A DNA stretch of 30,560 nt from Burkholderiales bacterium (GCA_947372535.1 CANBUA010000013.1:1-30560); one strand, 5' to 3'. Numbered from the stretch's first letter, positions 8,364 to 17,277 are shown. Made by a program: numbers and translations. The notes: generated by a model from the sequence alone, not told the origin.

Positions 8364-9410
8364 TCAATTGATGTTTTGCCTGCGCCACTGCAGCGGCGAC
8401 AAGCCCGATTGCCGCTTGAAGGCTCGCGAAAACGCACTTTGCTCCGAGTACCCCAGCAAGACGCTGACCTTGGCCAAAGGCAGGCTCTCGTCACGCAGGT
8501 GCGTCTCGGCCAACTGCAGCAAGGCAGCTTCGCGCAGGTCCCGAAAATGAAGCCCTTGCTCGGCCAGCCGTCGGTACAAGACGCGGGGTGACAAGCGCAG
8601 CGCTTGCGCCACTTGGGCCAGCTCCGGCACGCCTTGGGAGACCAGGTGAGTCACCACCCTTCGCGTCATCTCGGCCAGGTCACCCGCCTCAGGCAACTGC
8701 GCCATGAGTGCATCGACCTGCGCCTCCATCAAGCGCAGCAAAGCAGGGTCGGGCCGCCTCAAAGGTGCCGCCAGACTGGACAGGGGCAACACCAGTCGCG
8801 TGACCGGCTGATCAAAACGCACAGGGCAGGCGAAATACGTGGTGTAAGGCCGAAGATCCGCAGGCACGGGATTGACGAAGTCCACTGCCGCCAAGCGCAC
8901 GGGCTGGCTGCACAGCCCTCTGCCGAACTGAACGATGCTGGTGATGCCCGCCTCATCGAACAAGGCGCCCGGCTTGCCATGCGAGATGCCCCAACGCAAC
9001 TCCAGGTGATCGTCGACCAACTGGTGCTCGATCGGGTTGATGTCATGGATGAGCCGGTGGTAACGTCGGATGCGCATCAATGCCGCGCCCAGGTTCTCGC
9101 ACGCCAGCAACACATACCCGAGTGCGCCAAGGTGGGCGGGCAGGATGGCTTGTCCAAGGTGAAGGCCCAACAGAGGATCCCGCAGGCGCTCAGCCGCCTT
9201 GATCAGCCATTGGCAATAGTCCTCTGCCGGGACACGCCCGAGTGGATTGGCCTCCTCCGCCAGCACATCGCGTGGAAGCACCTCCTTCGGATCCACCCCT
9301 CGGGCCTGAAGGTAGGTGCCCAAGGTCCTTGCCAGCATCAGCGGGACCATGCCCTGCACCGCATCTCGCTCATGGCAACGTGGGGGCAAATGGAAGCGCT
9401 TCTCTGTCAT
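8364..9410 (-). CDS. AraC-family transcriptional regulator (OruR/VirS type)
   Basis: This 348-residue DNA-binding regulator has a C-terminal AraC double helix-turn-helix over roughly the last 100 residues. It includes VAQALRLSPRVLYRRLAEQG and the second helix with KVSVLLGYSEQSAFSRAFKR, followed by SGLSPLQWR. The long N-terminal part (HLGALGYVLLACENLGAALM and GISHGKPG) matches the arabinose-binding-like sensor domain of OruR, VirS and related regulators of lipid or amino-acid catabolism. ATG 9410 is preferred over the TTG frame extension to 9446, although the Shine-Dalgarno is poor. It is divergent from the SDR operon starting at 9481, so that operon is its likely target. A dyad lies immediately upstream of its ATG. 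Confidence 0.92.
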   Translation of the reverse strand: MTEKRFHLPPRCHERDAVQGMVPLMLARTLGTYLQARGVDPKEVLPRDVLAEEANPLGRVPAEDYCQWLIKAAERLRDPLLGLHLGQAILPAHLGALGYVLLACENLGAALMRIRRYHRLIHDINPIEHQLVDDHLELRWGISHGKPGALFDEAGITSIVQFGRGLCSQPVRLAAVDFVNPVPADLRPYTTYFACPVRFDQPVTRLVLPLSSLAAPLRRPDPALLRLMEAQVDALMAQLPEAGDLAEMTRRVVTHLVSQGVPELAQVAQALRLSPRVLYRRLAEQGLHFRDLREAALLQLAETHLRDESLPLAKVSVLLGYSEQSAFSRAFKRQSGLSPLQWRRQNIN

Positions 9411-9414
9411 GGTC

Positions 9415-9430
9415 GAAATTGTCAAATTTC
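9415..9430. promoter_or_regulatory. dyad GAAATT-GTCA-AATTTC in the araC/SDR divergent region
   Basis: A 6+6 perfect inverted repeat with a four-base centre lies four bases ahead of the regulator's ATG, inside the 70-base region shared with the divergent SDR operon. It could be an operator or an mRNA leader hairpin for the regulator. AraC proteins usually bind direct repeats, so its link to this regulator is uncertain. Confidence 0.4.
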
Positions 9431-9480
9431 TGGCCGAGCTGGTCAAGACGGGATTGCCCCTGGCTGCTTAAGCTGATGCC

Positions 9481-10290
9481 ATGAGCACCCAGCAGATACT
9501 CCGTCCCTCCGCGCGCACCATGTTCATCACCGGTGCCGCCGCAGGCATTGGTCGGGCCACGGCCGAGCGGTTCGCCAGCGCCGGCTGGTTCGTCGGCCTG
9601 TACGACGTGGACGAAGCCGCGGTGCATGCGCTCAGAGCGCAATTGGGTCCCGAGCGCTGCCGGGCTGGTCGGCTTGACGTGACCAGCCCCGACGACTGGG
9701 CATCAGCCATGGCCGATTTTTGGCAAGCATCCGGACACCAGTTGAACGTCTTGTTCAACAACGCCGGCGTGGCCGTCACCGGGCCATTCGCAGACATGGC
9801 CTTGGCGCGCCATCACCGACTGATCGACATCAACCTCAAGGGCGTTGTCAACGGCTGTCATGCGGCCCTGCCCTACCTTCGGCAAACGACTGGTGCCCGC
9901 GTGATCAACATGTGCTCAGCCTCTGCGCTGTATGGCCAACCGATGCTCAGCACTTACTCAGCGACCAAGGCGGCTGTGCGCAGCCTGACCGAAGCGCTCG
10001 ACATCGAATGGCAAAGCCATGGCATCCGCGTGGTCGACATCCTGCCGTTGTTCGTCAACACCGCCATGGTGGTCAACGAGGTCAGCAAGATGAAAACCGT
10101 CCAGACGCTGGGCGTGCGCCTGTCGGCTGATGACGTCGCCCTCGCCGTTTGGCGGCTGGCGCAAACCGCACCGCATCGCTTGCCCGTTCATTCGACGGTG
10201 GGCTGGCAGTCATGGCTGTTCGGCCTGCTGTCCAAACACTCGCCAGACGCGGTCAACCGTTTTGTCACCGCGCGCATGGCGGGCCAGTGA
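9481..10290 (+). CDS. short-chain dehydrogenase/reductase (SDR)
   Basis: This is a classical NAD(P)-dependent SDR of 269 residues. TGAAAGIG (17-24) binds the cofactor; YDVDE at 41-45 has an acidic residue at the end of beta-2, which suggests NAD preference. NNAG is at 93-96, with a catalytic Ser near 146-148, Tyr159 and Lys163 in YSATK. It probably interconverts a secondary alcohol and a ketone; the substrate is unknown. It is the first gene of a rightward set with the MBL-fold and epimerase genes, 45 bases before the former, and is divergent from the AraC-type regulator. ATG 9481 fits the family N-terminus, although no strong Shine-Dalgarno precedes it. Confidence 0.93.
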   Translation: MSTQQILRPSARTMFITGAAAGIGRATAERFASAGWFVGLYDVDEAAVHALRAQLGPERCRAGRLDVTSPDDWASAMADFWQASGHQLNVLFNNAGVAVTGPFADMALARHHRLIDINLKGVVNGCHAALPYLRQTTGARVINMCSASALYGQPMLSTYSATKAAVRSLTEALDIEWQSHGIRVVDILPLFVNTAMVVNEVSKMKTVQTLGVRLSADDVALAVWRLAQTAPHRLPVHSTVGWQSWLFGLLSKHSPDAVNRFVTARMAGQ

Positions 10291-10335
10291 TGCCCGACCA
10301 AGTTTTCCTATACCTTTCCAAGTGACCAGCATTCC

Positions 10336-11424
10336 ATGACCATGCAGATGATGATGCCTTCGTTGCCGAAGGGCATGCAGCCCTTGAACCACTTCAACGG
10401 TGCGCGAGAGGCCGCCAGCCCCCAGGACCGTCTTCGGCAAGTGCGCCGCCGTGCGCAAGACCTGCGCGACCAGATGATGAGCGAACCTACTGTGTTGTTC
10501 TACCGCAGCTTCAACCTGATCCGGGCGCCCTACCCCACCTACTACGCATTCTCAGGCGTGTTCGCGCACCGCGGCTTCAAGTTCCCCTTGGTGCATTTGC
10601 TCAACCGATTGTTCGTGGTGCAGTACCTGGACCACGACAAGGCGCTGCGCACCCTGGTACTGTCACCCAGTGATCACCAGGCCAACCGCGAAACACCATT
10701 CTTCAAGCGGCTGGCGACAGGCATACCCGATGGCCTGAACAAGGTTTTCGCGCCGCAATACAACACGGTGGAAAGCGCATTGGCCCAATGCGGCATCACG
10801 GCCGATCAGGTGGACTACATCAGCTACGACCACCTGCACACGCAGGATGTGCGGCGCTGGCTGGGCACCGCTGGCCGGCCCGGATACTTTCCCAAAGCCC
10901 GCTTGCTGGTGCACCGCCAGGAATGGGCATCCACCCAGGCGCTGCTACCCATCCAGGCCGACTGGTACTGCCCGCACGGGATCGACGGCATCGCCCCGGA
11001 AAGCGTGGTGTGCTTTGACGACAGCCTGAGCCTGGGCCCCGGCCTGGCCCTGATCCACACGCCGGGGCATACCCAAGGCAACCACTCGATGGCCGCACGC
11101 GTGCCCGATGGCTTGCGCGTGACCAGCGAAAACGGCGTGGGTGTGGATGCTTACGAGCCCACCAAATCGCGCATCAATGCCGTGCGCCGATATGCGCTCA
11201 ACACCGGCGCGGAAGTCATCCTGAACGGCAACACCCTGGAAGGCAGCAACGACCAGTACATCTCCATGGTGCTGGAAAAAACCCTGGCCGGCCCCTCGGC
11301 CAATCCGGACTACCCCAACTGCGCCACATCCAGCGAGCGCACGCCCTTCTGGGCCTTCCCGGGCGATGTGGCCAGCCACCTGTTTGGCCAGGCCCGCTTT
11401 GGACAGGTCCGGAGCGCCGCATGA
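10336..11424 (+). CDS. MBL-fold-like hydrolase with atypical metal motif
   Basis: The 362-residue protein has hallmarks of the metallo-beta-lactamase fold: YDHLHTQD at 164-171, LLVHRQEW at ~190-197 and LIHTPGHTQGNHS at ~239-251, the last being the characteristic third metal-ligand loop. The first motif is unusual. The canonical HxHxDH is replaced by H166-x-H168-x-x-D171, so one or both metal sites may be altered. About 100 residues precede the domain, including a basic helix at 30-47. There is no export signal. Its stop overlaps the next gene's start (ATGA), so the two are translationally coupled. A lactonase or thioesterase-like hydrolytic role within the operon is inference. Confidence 0.8.
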   Translation: MTMQMMMPSLPKGMQPLNHFNGAREAASPQDRLRQVRRRAQDLRDQMMSEPTVLFYRSFNLIRAPYPTYYAFSGVFAHRGFKFPLVHLLNRLFVVQYLDHDKALRTLVLSPSDHQANRETPFFKRLATGIPDGLNKVFAPQYNTVESALAQCGITADQVDYISYDHLHTQDVRRWLGTAGRPGYFPKARLLVHRQEWASTQALLPIQADWYCPHGIDGIAPESVVCFDDSLSLGPGLALIHTPGHTQGNHSMAARVPDGLRVTSENGVGVDAYEPTKSRINAVRRYALNTGAEVILNGNTLEGSNDQYISMVLEKTLAGPSANPDYPNCATSSERTPFWAFPGDVASHLFGQARFGQVRSAA

Positions 11425-12431
11425 GCAGCCTGAACCATGGCGTGATCAGCCAGCAAGTGCTGGTCACCGGCGGTGGCGGTTTCCTTGGCCGCGCGCTGGT
11501 CGAGCAGCTTTTGCAGCGCACCGCCTGCCGCGTCCGAGTGCTGGCCTTGCCGCACGAGTCCATACCGCCCCGCTGGCTGGACCTCGTCGACGTGGTGCGT
11601 GGCAACATCACGCGGCTGGACGACGTGGCACGTGCGGCGCAAGGCTGCGGCCACATCTTTCATTTGGCCGCACTGGTCGGCGATGCGGGCAGCTACGCCG
11701 AGCATGAGCGCATCACCGTGGGCGGCACGGCCCACGTGTTTGACGTGGCCGCACGAGGCGATGCCACGGTGGTATTGACCACCAGCATCTGCGCTTATGG
11801 CGATGCCTTGCAACGCGGCCCGTGCCCGGAGGACACGCCATTAGGTCGCCCACAAGGCCCCTACGGCCGCGCCAAACAAGGCCAGGAGGCCCTGGCGTGG
11901 CGCTTTCGAGATCAAGGTGGCAGGGTCTGTGTGGTGCGGCCCGCCAACATCATCGGACCCGGCTCTGGCCCCTGGTTGTTGGACGCCGCCAAAGCCCTGC
12001 GCCAAGGCCTGCCGGCACTGGTGGCTGGAGGCCATGGCAATGCGGCGCTGACCGCCGTCGACAACGTGGCCGATTTCCTGCTGTTGACCGCCAGCACGCC
12101 CGAATCCTGGGGCCAGGCGTACAACTTTCACGATGGCCTGGATGTGAGTTGGCGACAATATTTCCTTGATCTGGCTGCGCTCATGGCGGCCCCCAAGCCC
12201 CGGACATGCCCACGGTGGCTGGCTTATCTGGCCGCGCAACTCACCGAGCCGCTGTGTCGCCGTCTCTGGCCCAATACGCGCCCACCCGTCACCCGCGAGG
12301 CGCTCAATCTGGTGGCATGGAACAACCAGTTCCCCATCGACAAAGCCTTGGCACTTGGTTGGACCCCACGCATCAGCCATGCGCAGGTGATGGCCCAAAT
12401 TGGGCAGGATGTCCTGGCCAGGGGTCTTTGA
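11421..12431 (+). CDS. NAD-dependent epimerase/dehydratase (3beta-HSD-like extended SDR)
   Basis: This is an extended SDR of 336 residues. The N-terminal TGGGGFLG (16-23) is the extended-SDR nucleotide motif, HLAALVGD (~81-88) is the typical second landmark, and TS at 121-122, Tyr148 and Lys152 (YGRAK) form the active site. The run RPANIIGPGS and the C-terminal half, with a pattern like steroid-dehydrogenase or isomerase homologues, favour an alcohol dehydrogenase or epimerase on a hydrophobic substrate. That is inference. It shares an ATGA overlap with the MBL-like gene, and a GGAG Shine-Dalgarno lies inside the end of that gene. It ends the operon; no convincing terminator follows in the 118-base gap. 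Confidence 0.9.
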   Translation: MSSLNHGVISQQVLVTGGGGFLGRALVEQLLQRTACRVRVLALPHESIPPRWLDLVDVVRGNITRLDDVARAAQGCGHIFHLAALVGDAGSYAEHERITVGGTAHVFDVAARGDATVVLTTSICAYGDALQRGPCPEDTPLGRPQGPYGRAKQGQEALAWRFRDQGGRVCVVRPANIIGPGSGPWLLDAAKALRQGLPALVAGGHGNAALTAVDNVADFLLLTASTPESWGQAYNFHDGLDVSWRQYFLDLAALMAAPKPRTCPRWLAYLAAQLTEPLCRRLWPNTRPPVTREALNLVAWNNQFPIDKALALGWTPRISHAQVMAQIGQDVLARGL

Positions 12432-12549
12432 CTGCCCTGGCTCAACTGACCACGCCACTCATTCGAACGACGGCGCTAACCCTTGGTTCTGCATGTTGGA
12501 GCAATGAGACTGCACCTCTCGGCACAACAACCCAGTAAGGGAGCGAACA

Positions 12550-13668
12550 ATGTTCTGCAAATCAAATTTGCAGCCCATCTTGTTCACTTCCCGACCGACA
12601 TACACCATGCAGTTTTACCAAGGCCTGCTTCGACTGACCCCGGCGCTTGCACTGACGTTGGGCCACCTCACCAGCCAGGCAGCAGCCAACCCTCGGCTGT
12701 GCGTGTTCGACATTGTGGGCACAGCCGGCGATGCTTACAACATGACCAAGGACTATGTCGTGGCCATGCAGCGTCATGGCATCACGATCGAGCTCAAGGT
12801 CTACAGCAACGAAGCCCAAGCCGCCGATGACCTCCGTGCAGACCTGTGCGACGCCATGATCGCCACTGGCGTGCGAGTGCGTCCCTTCAACAAGCTGACC
12901 GGCTCCATCGACTCGATGGGGTCGACGACCATCATCCGCAATGGCAAGGTCGACATGGTCGGCACGTATGAGGTCATGCGGGTCCTGGCGCAGACCTTCG
13001 CGGCCACCTCGCCGCGGGTCAACCAGCTCATGGTCAGCGGTCCGTATGAAATCGGCGGCATCCTGCCCATCGGCGCGGTCTACCCCATGGTCAGCGACCG
13101 CCGCATCAACACCCTGGAGGCGTTGGTCGGCAAACGGATTTCCGTGCTGGACAATGACCCGGCCCAGTCGATGCTCGTCAAGCGCATTGGGGGCGTCCCC
13201 GTGCTGGTGAACTACAACAATGGCGTACCGCGTTTCATCGCTGGCGACATCGACATGCTGGTGGCGCCCACCTTGGCCTACAAGCCGCTGAACATCCAGA
13301 AGGGCATTGGCGCCAATGGCGGCATCGGACGCTTTCCGATCGGCATGATGACTTACCAGGTCGTCATCAACCGCAACAAATTCCCCGAGGGCTTTGGCGA
13401 CAAATCACGCAAATATTGGTTGACGCAGTTCGATCGAATCATGCAGCTGATCCGGGCATCGGAAGCGGCCATCCCCGACAGCATCATGGTGGACCTCAGC
13501 CCGGAAAACGCGCTCAAGTACACCTTGATGCTGCGTGAGGCCCGCATCGACATCGCCCAGCAAGGCATCTACGACAAGACCGGCCTCAAAATCATCAAGC
13601 GGATCCGTTGCTCGGTGAACCCCTCAGATCCTGAATGCGCCACCCGATCCGAAGAAGAATGGCGGTGA
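12550..13668 (+). CDS. exported solute-binding-like protein
   Basis: This is a 372-residue protein with a probable Sec signal. After a rather long polar start, the hydrophobic stretch GLLRLTPALALTLGHL (about residues 25-40) ends in SQAAANP, a plausible signal-peptidase I site. The mature part looks like a periplasmic binding-protein fold: LCVFDIVGTAGDAYN, two lobes with ADLCDAMIATG, and GKRISVLDNDPAQSMLVKR. No transporter partner is adjacent. ATG 12550 is supported by AAGGGAG with a six-base spacer. ATG 12607 would give a more standard signal peptide but has no ribosome site. The ligand is unknown. It is convergent with the multicopper oxidase gene, only 18 bases away. The C-terminus holds two cysteines (RCSVNPSDPEC) that may form a disulfide. 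Confidence 0.75.
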   Translation: MFCKSNLQPILFTSRPTYTMQFYQGLLRLTPALALTLGHLTSQAAANPRLCVFDIVGTAGDAYNMTKDYVVAMQRHGITIELKVYSNEAQAADDLRADLCDAMIATGVRVRPFNKLTGSIDSMGSTTIIRNGKVDMVGTYEVMRVLAQTFAATSPRVNQLMVSGPYEIGGILPIGAVYPMVSDRRINTLEALVGKRISVLDNDPAQSMLVKRIGGVPVLVNYNNGVPRFIAGDIDMLVAPTLAYKPLNIQKGIGANGGIGRFPIGMMTYQVVINRNKFPEGFGDKSRKYWLTQFDRIMQLIRASEAAIPDSIMVDLSPENALKYTLMLREARIDIAQQGIYDKTGLKIIKRIRCSVNPSDPECATRSEEEWR

Positions 13669-13686
13669 GATGGGCCACCAAAGTCT

Positions 13687-15108
13687 TCAATGGCTGCCAT
13701 GTCCGCCGACGGGCTTGCGGACCTGCACTTCAACATCGGCGGGCACGCCCGGCGCGCGGGTGGCTGGGGTGAGTTGGCCACCTGCGCTGCTGCTGCGCGG
13801 GGCATCGGGCAGCGCGCCTTTGAACTCATAGGCCACCGTACCTTTGGGCGGCTGATACCAGCCCGGATCCTTGTAGTTGCCCGCTGGTTGGTTCTTGCGG
13901 ACCTTGACCACTGAGAACATGCCGCCCATCTCAACAGAACCGTATGGGCCTTGACCGCCCATCATCGGCGCCGTGTTCTCGGGCAGGGGCATGTCCATCT
14001 CCGACATGCCGCTCATGCCTTGCTCGCCCATCACCATGTAGTCGGGGATCAGCTTGTTGATCTTCTGGGCGATCCCCGTGTGGTCCACACCGATCATGGT
14101 CGGCACGTTGTGACCCATGGCATTCATGGTGTGATGGGCCTTGTGGCAATGGAATGCCCAATCGCCTTCCTCGTCCGCGATGAACTCGATCTGGCGCATC
14201 TGGCCCACTGCCACATCGGTCGTTACCTCGGGCCAACGGCTGGACCGGGGTGTGGGGCCACCATCCGTGCCCGTGACCTCGAACTCGTGACCATGGATGT
14301 GGATGGGGTGGTTGGTCATTGTCAGGTTGCCGATGCGGATGCGCACCTTGTCGTTCTGGCGCACCACCAGCGGATCGATGCCCGGAAACACCCGGCTGTT
14401 CCAAGACCAGATGTTGAAGTCCAACATCGTCATGATCTTGGGCGTGTAACTGCCCGGATCAATGTCGTAGGCGTTGAGCAGGAAGCAGAAGTCCCGCTGC
14501 ACGTCGTCGATCATGGGGTGCTTGGCCTTGGGGTGTGTGACCCAAAAGCCCATCATCCCCATCGCCATCTGCGTCATCTCGTCTGAGTGCGGGTGATACA
14601 TGAAGGTGCCAGGCCTGCGCGCCACGAACTCATAGACGAAGGTCTTGCCCGGATCGATGGGCGGCTGCGTCAGGCCTGCCACTCCGTCCATGCCATTGGG
14701 CACGCGCTGGCCATGCCAATGCACGGAGGTGCGCTCGGGCAGGCGGTTGGTCACGAAGATGCGCACGCGATCACCTTCGACCACCTCGATGGTCGGTCCC
14801 GGCGACTGGCCGTTGTAGCCCCACAGATGCGCTTTGAAGCCCGGCGCCATTTCGCGCACGACAGGCTCGGCCACCAGGTGAAATTCCTTGACACCCTGAT
14901 TCATGCGCCATGGCAAGGTCCAGCCATTGAGGGTGACGACCGCGTTGTAAGGCCGCCCAGTAGAGGGCATCAAAGGCGGCATGGTGTCGGGCGAGGTCTG
15001 CAACACCGGTTCAGGCAGCGCGGCCATGGCAGCCCTGCTGACGGAGGCAGAGGCCACGGCCGCGCTGATTGCACCCGCACCGCTGACGAAGTTTCTTCTT
15101 GAAAGCAT
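13687..15108 (-). CDS. Tat-exported multicopper oxidase (copper tolerance)
   Basis: This is a periplasmic copper oxidase that probably oxidises Cu(I) or other metals and phenolics. The N-terminus MLSRRNFVSGAG carries a twin-arginine motif followed by an Ala-rich hydrophobic segment and a cleavage-like AMA site (~28). All four copper-ligand clusters are present: H130-W-H132-G, H172-P-H174, H267-P-I-H-I-H-G-H, and H320-C-H with H326 and axial M331. The spacing gives one type-1 and one trinuclear site. A Met-rich loop (about 358-397) recalls the methionine-rich segment of CueO-type enzymes. An AAGGA six bases upstream supports ATG 15108. It follows the TolC-type gene by 15 bases and is the last gene of the copper unit. 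The C-terminal tail is Gly/His-ended (HGSH). Confidence 0.94.
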   Translation of the reverse strand: MLSRRNFVSGAGAISAAVASASVSRAAMAALPEPVLQTSPDTMPPLMPSTGRPYNAVVTLNGWTLPWRMNQGVKEFHLVAEPVVREMAPGFKAHLWGYNGQSPGPTIEVVEGDRVRIFVTNRLPERTSVHWHGQRVPNGMDGVAGLTQPPIDPGKTFVYEFVARRPGTFMYHPHSDEMTQMAMGMMGFWVTHPKAKHPMIDDVQRDFCFLLNAYDIDPGSYTPKIMTMLDFNIWSWNSRVFPGIDPLVVRQNDKVRIRIGNLTMTNHPIHIHGHEFEVTGTDGGPTPRSSRWPEVTTDVAVGQMRQIEFIADEEGDWAFHCHKAHHTMNAMGHNVPTMIGVDHTGIAQKINKLIPDYMVMGEQGMSGMSEMDMPLPENTAPMMGGQGPYGSVEMGGMFSVVKVRKNQPAGNYKDPGWYQPPKGTVAYEFKGALPDAPRSSSAGGQLTPATRAPGVPADVEVQVRKPVGGHGSH

Positions 15109-15123
15109 GGGAAGTCCTTTGAA

Positions 15124-16602
15124 TCAATGGTTGCCGCCGGCATCCGAGCCAGAAGACATCAGAGGTTTGCCGGTCAAGGCCATGTCCAGGTCCGACCGCG
15201 CGATCCAGAAATCGCGCAGCGCCTGGATGTAGCCATTGACGCTCTCGATCTGGGAGCGGGCATCGGCCAGCAACTCGAAGACGCCGATCAGCATGCCGTT
15301 GTAGCGAAGCTGGTTCTCCTCGGCGATGCGCCGCTTGAGCGGGACGATCTCGTCGCGGTAATGTCGCGCCACTTCGAACTGGCTGCGGTAACCCTTGTAG
15401 GCCTGCCGCACTTCTGACCGGGCATCGATCGCCATCTGCGCCGTCCGGTTGACGGCCTGCATGTACAGCGCTTCGGCCTTGGCCGTTCGCGCCGTGCCCC
15501 AGTCGAACAGAGGCAGCGCCAGCGTGATCTCGAAACCTCTTTGCGTGGGCTGCTCGTTCGACGAGTTGTTCACCGCCCCGATTTCCAACACGTTGATGAA
15601 GCGTGTGGCGCGCGACAAACCCAGGTTGCGCGCCAGCTGTTCGGTGCCCTGTTTGGCCGCCTGGATGTCCAGACGCTGGGCCATGGCCGTTTGTTCAACG
15701 TCTGGCAAATCGTCCGCGCTTTTGGGCAGGTCGGGCAGGCGCTCGGGCAACTGGAAAGCCGTCTGCGCGCCCGACAAGCCCATGAGCCTGGTCAGGCGCT
15801 CGCGAGCAGCAACTTGAGCCTGTTCGGCGCGGGCCAGGTTGACTACGGCGTCCGCGTAGAAGCCCTGTTCCCTGGCCTGCTGAAGCTTGCTCCAGTTGCC
15901 AGCTCGGGCCATGCGTCCTGCAAGGTCGCCGGCCGCCTCTGCAGCCAGGCGGACCTGGCCCATGTACAGCACACTTTGATCGGCAGCCACAGCCATGAAA
16001 TACGCCTTCCTCACGTCGGAGGCCAAGGCGAGCACCTCTTGAGCAGCAAGTTGCCTTGCCTGCGTGAAGCGGTGAGTTTCTGCCTGGCGTGCCAAAGGCA
16101 TCGTGATCAGGTGTGCCAGGTCGAAGCCAAAGCTGCGCTCGAACTCGACCTCGCCGCCGCGCTTGAGCCGAGCAAAGCTGATGCTGGGATTGGGCAAGCG
16201 GCCTGCAGCGACCATGTCAGATTCGGCAATGCCCAGTTCGGCAAACGACGCCTGAAGCCCCCGGTTGTTGAGCAAGGCGATCTGGACCACATCATCCACA
16301 CTCAAGGGCCTGGCCAGCAGTTCAGCGACGCGACCCTCCAGATCCGAACGTTGGTCGCTCGATCGGGCCCACTGCACGTTTTTGCCCAGGTGCTGCTGGG
16401 TGATTTGCTGGACGGGTTCGAAACCGCCGTCTGGACTGAAACTGGCACAGCCTCCCAGGAACGTGGACGCCGTGACCATGACCAGCCAGGCACTAGAGCG
16501 CCTCAACCTGATGTGCCACGTCACGGGAGCAGGAGATGACATTGCCGCCCAACGGGCAGGCGGCATGGCGACGAACGCGTCGCACAAAATGACTCTGTTC
16601 AT
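15124..16602 (-). CDS. TolC/CusC-type outer-membrane efflux lipoprotein
   Basis: This is an outer-membrane channel of the OEP/TolC family. The lipobox FLGGC (Cys52) marks a lipoprotein anchored after signal-peptidase II cleavage. The body shows two long helical repeats rich in Ala, Glu and Arg with heptad character, typical of OEP proteins. Examples are LSVDDVVQIALLNNRGLQAS near the first repeat and VRQAYKGYRSQFEVARHYRD in the second. The total length of 492 residues fits. The start at ATG 16602 follows a short GAGGA-type site; ATG 16542 would give a more conventional lipoprotein signal. It lies between the His/Cys-rich protein and the multicopper oxidase. No RND pump or membrane-fusion partner is in the window, which is unusual for this family. 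Confidence 0.92.
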   Translation of the reverse strand: MNRVILCDAFVAMPPARWAAMSSPAPVTWHIRLRRSSAWLVMVTASTFLGGCASFSPDGGFEPVQQITQQHLGKNVQWARSSDQRSDLEGRVAELLARPLSVDDVVQIALLNNRGLQASFAELGIAESDMVAAGRLPNPSISFARLKRGGEVEFERSFGFDLAHLITMPLARQAETHRFTQARQLAAQEVLALASDVRKAYFMAVAADQSVLYMGQVRLAAEAAGDLAGRMARAGNWSKLQQAREQGFYADAVVNLARAEQAQVAARERLTRLMGLSGAQTAFQLPERLPDLPKSADDLPDVEQTAMAQRLDIQAAKQGTEQLARNLGLSRATRFINVLEIGAVNNSSNEQPTQRGFEITLALPLFDWGTARTAKAEALYMQAVNRTAQMAIDARSEVRQAYKGYRSQFEVARHYRDEIVPLKRRIAEENQLRYNGMLIGVFELLADARSQIESVNGYIQALRDFWIARSDLDMALTGKPLMSSGSDAGGNH

Positions 16603-16694
16603 GTTTTCCTCGCAGAAATGGACGGCAACGCTTTGCGAGCGACATCGAAGTACTCAACAGGTGAGCGCACCCGCATGCGCCCGTGTGGGGCCAC

Positions 16695-17081
16695 TCAGGC
16701 GAGGAAAGATCGAGGCGGACGGTCTTGACCGTCGGTGACGAAACCGACCGAAGAACTGGCCACAATGGCCACCAGCGGCGAGCCAACCTTCACAGGCAGG
16801 AAATCCACCACAGTGGTGGGAAGCGCCACCGACGTGCAGCAGGCGGAGCAAGCCGAGCACTTGCCATCGAGTTTGGCCACCGATTTGTCGTGCGACTGCG
16901 GATTCACGCTGGAGGCATGCAGGTGAACATGGTCGCTAGCCACCGCAGAGCCTGCACCCTGTACAGCAGCCCCATGGTGGTGGCCACCCACGCAAAACAG
17001 CATCGTCGCGGCCGCGAACCCCTGTAGCGGAAGGGCCAGGGCCAACAGACAGACCAAGACAATGCGCAGGCGATTGAGCAT
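16695..17081 (-). CDS. small exported His/Cys-rich protein (CopL/DUF2946-like)
   Basis: This 128-residue protein has an N-terminal signal sequence (MLNRLRIVLVCLLALALPLQ) with a likely cut after GFAAA. The mature part is rich in soft-metal ligands: HHH at 34-36, HVHLH at 51-55 and CSACSACC at 75-82. This fits periplasmic copper-binding proteins that precede copper oxidases, often called CopL-like or DUF2946. Copper sequestration or sensing is inferred from these ligands and from the downstream efflux and oxidase genes. I prefer ATG 17081 because the hydrophobic segment follows directly; ATG 17099 is also possible. It is 92 bases upstream of the TolC-type gene and probably heads the operon. The 196-base region before it holds no recognisable gene. 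Confidence 0.82.
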   Translation of the reverse strand: MLNRLRIVLVCLLALALPLQGFAAATMLFCVGGHHHGAAVQGAGSAVASDHVHLHASSVNPQSHDKSVAKLDGKCSACSACCTSVALPTTVVDFLPVKVGSPLVAIVASSSVGFVTDGQDRPPRSFLA

Positions 17082-17277
17082 GGTGAAGTGTAGCGCCATC
17101 AAGGGACGAAGGTTTCACCACGCCAAGGCGCTGGCGGCCCTCAGGTCATTCCCGCTCAGATACCTGGCTGAAGCGATAGCAGTCGGCATAGCGCCACATG
17201 AAAGGGCGAGAGAAACAAGGTTTGGTCGTATTCCGCGCGCCCCTTGGCCGACACGGCGATGACAGCTTCAATTCATG

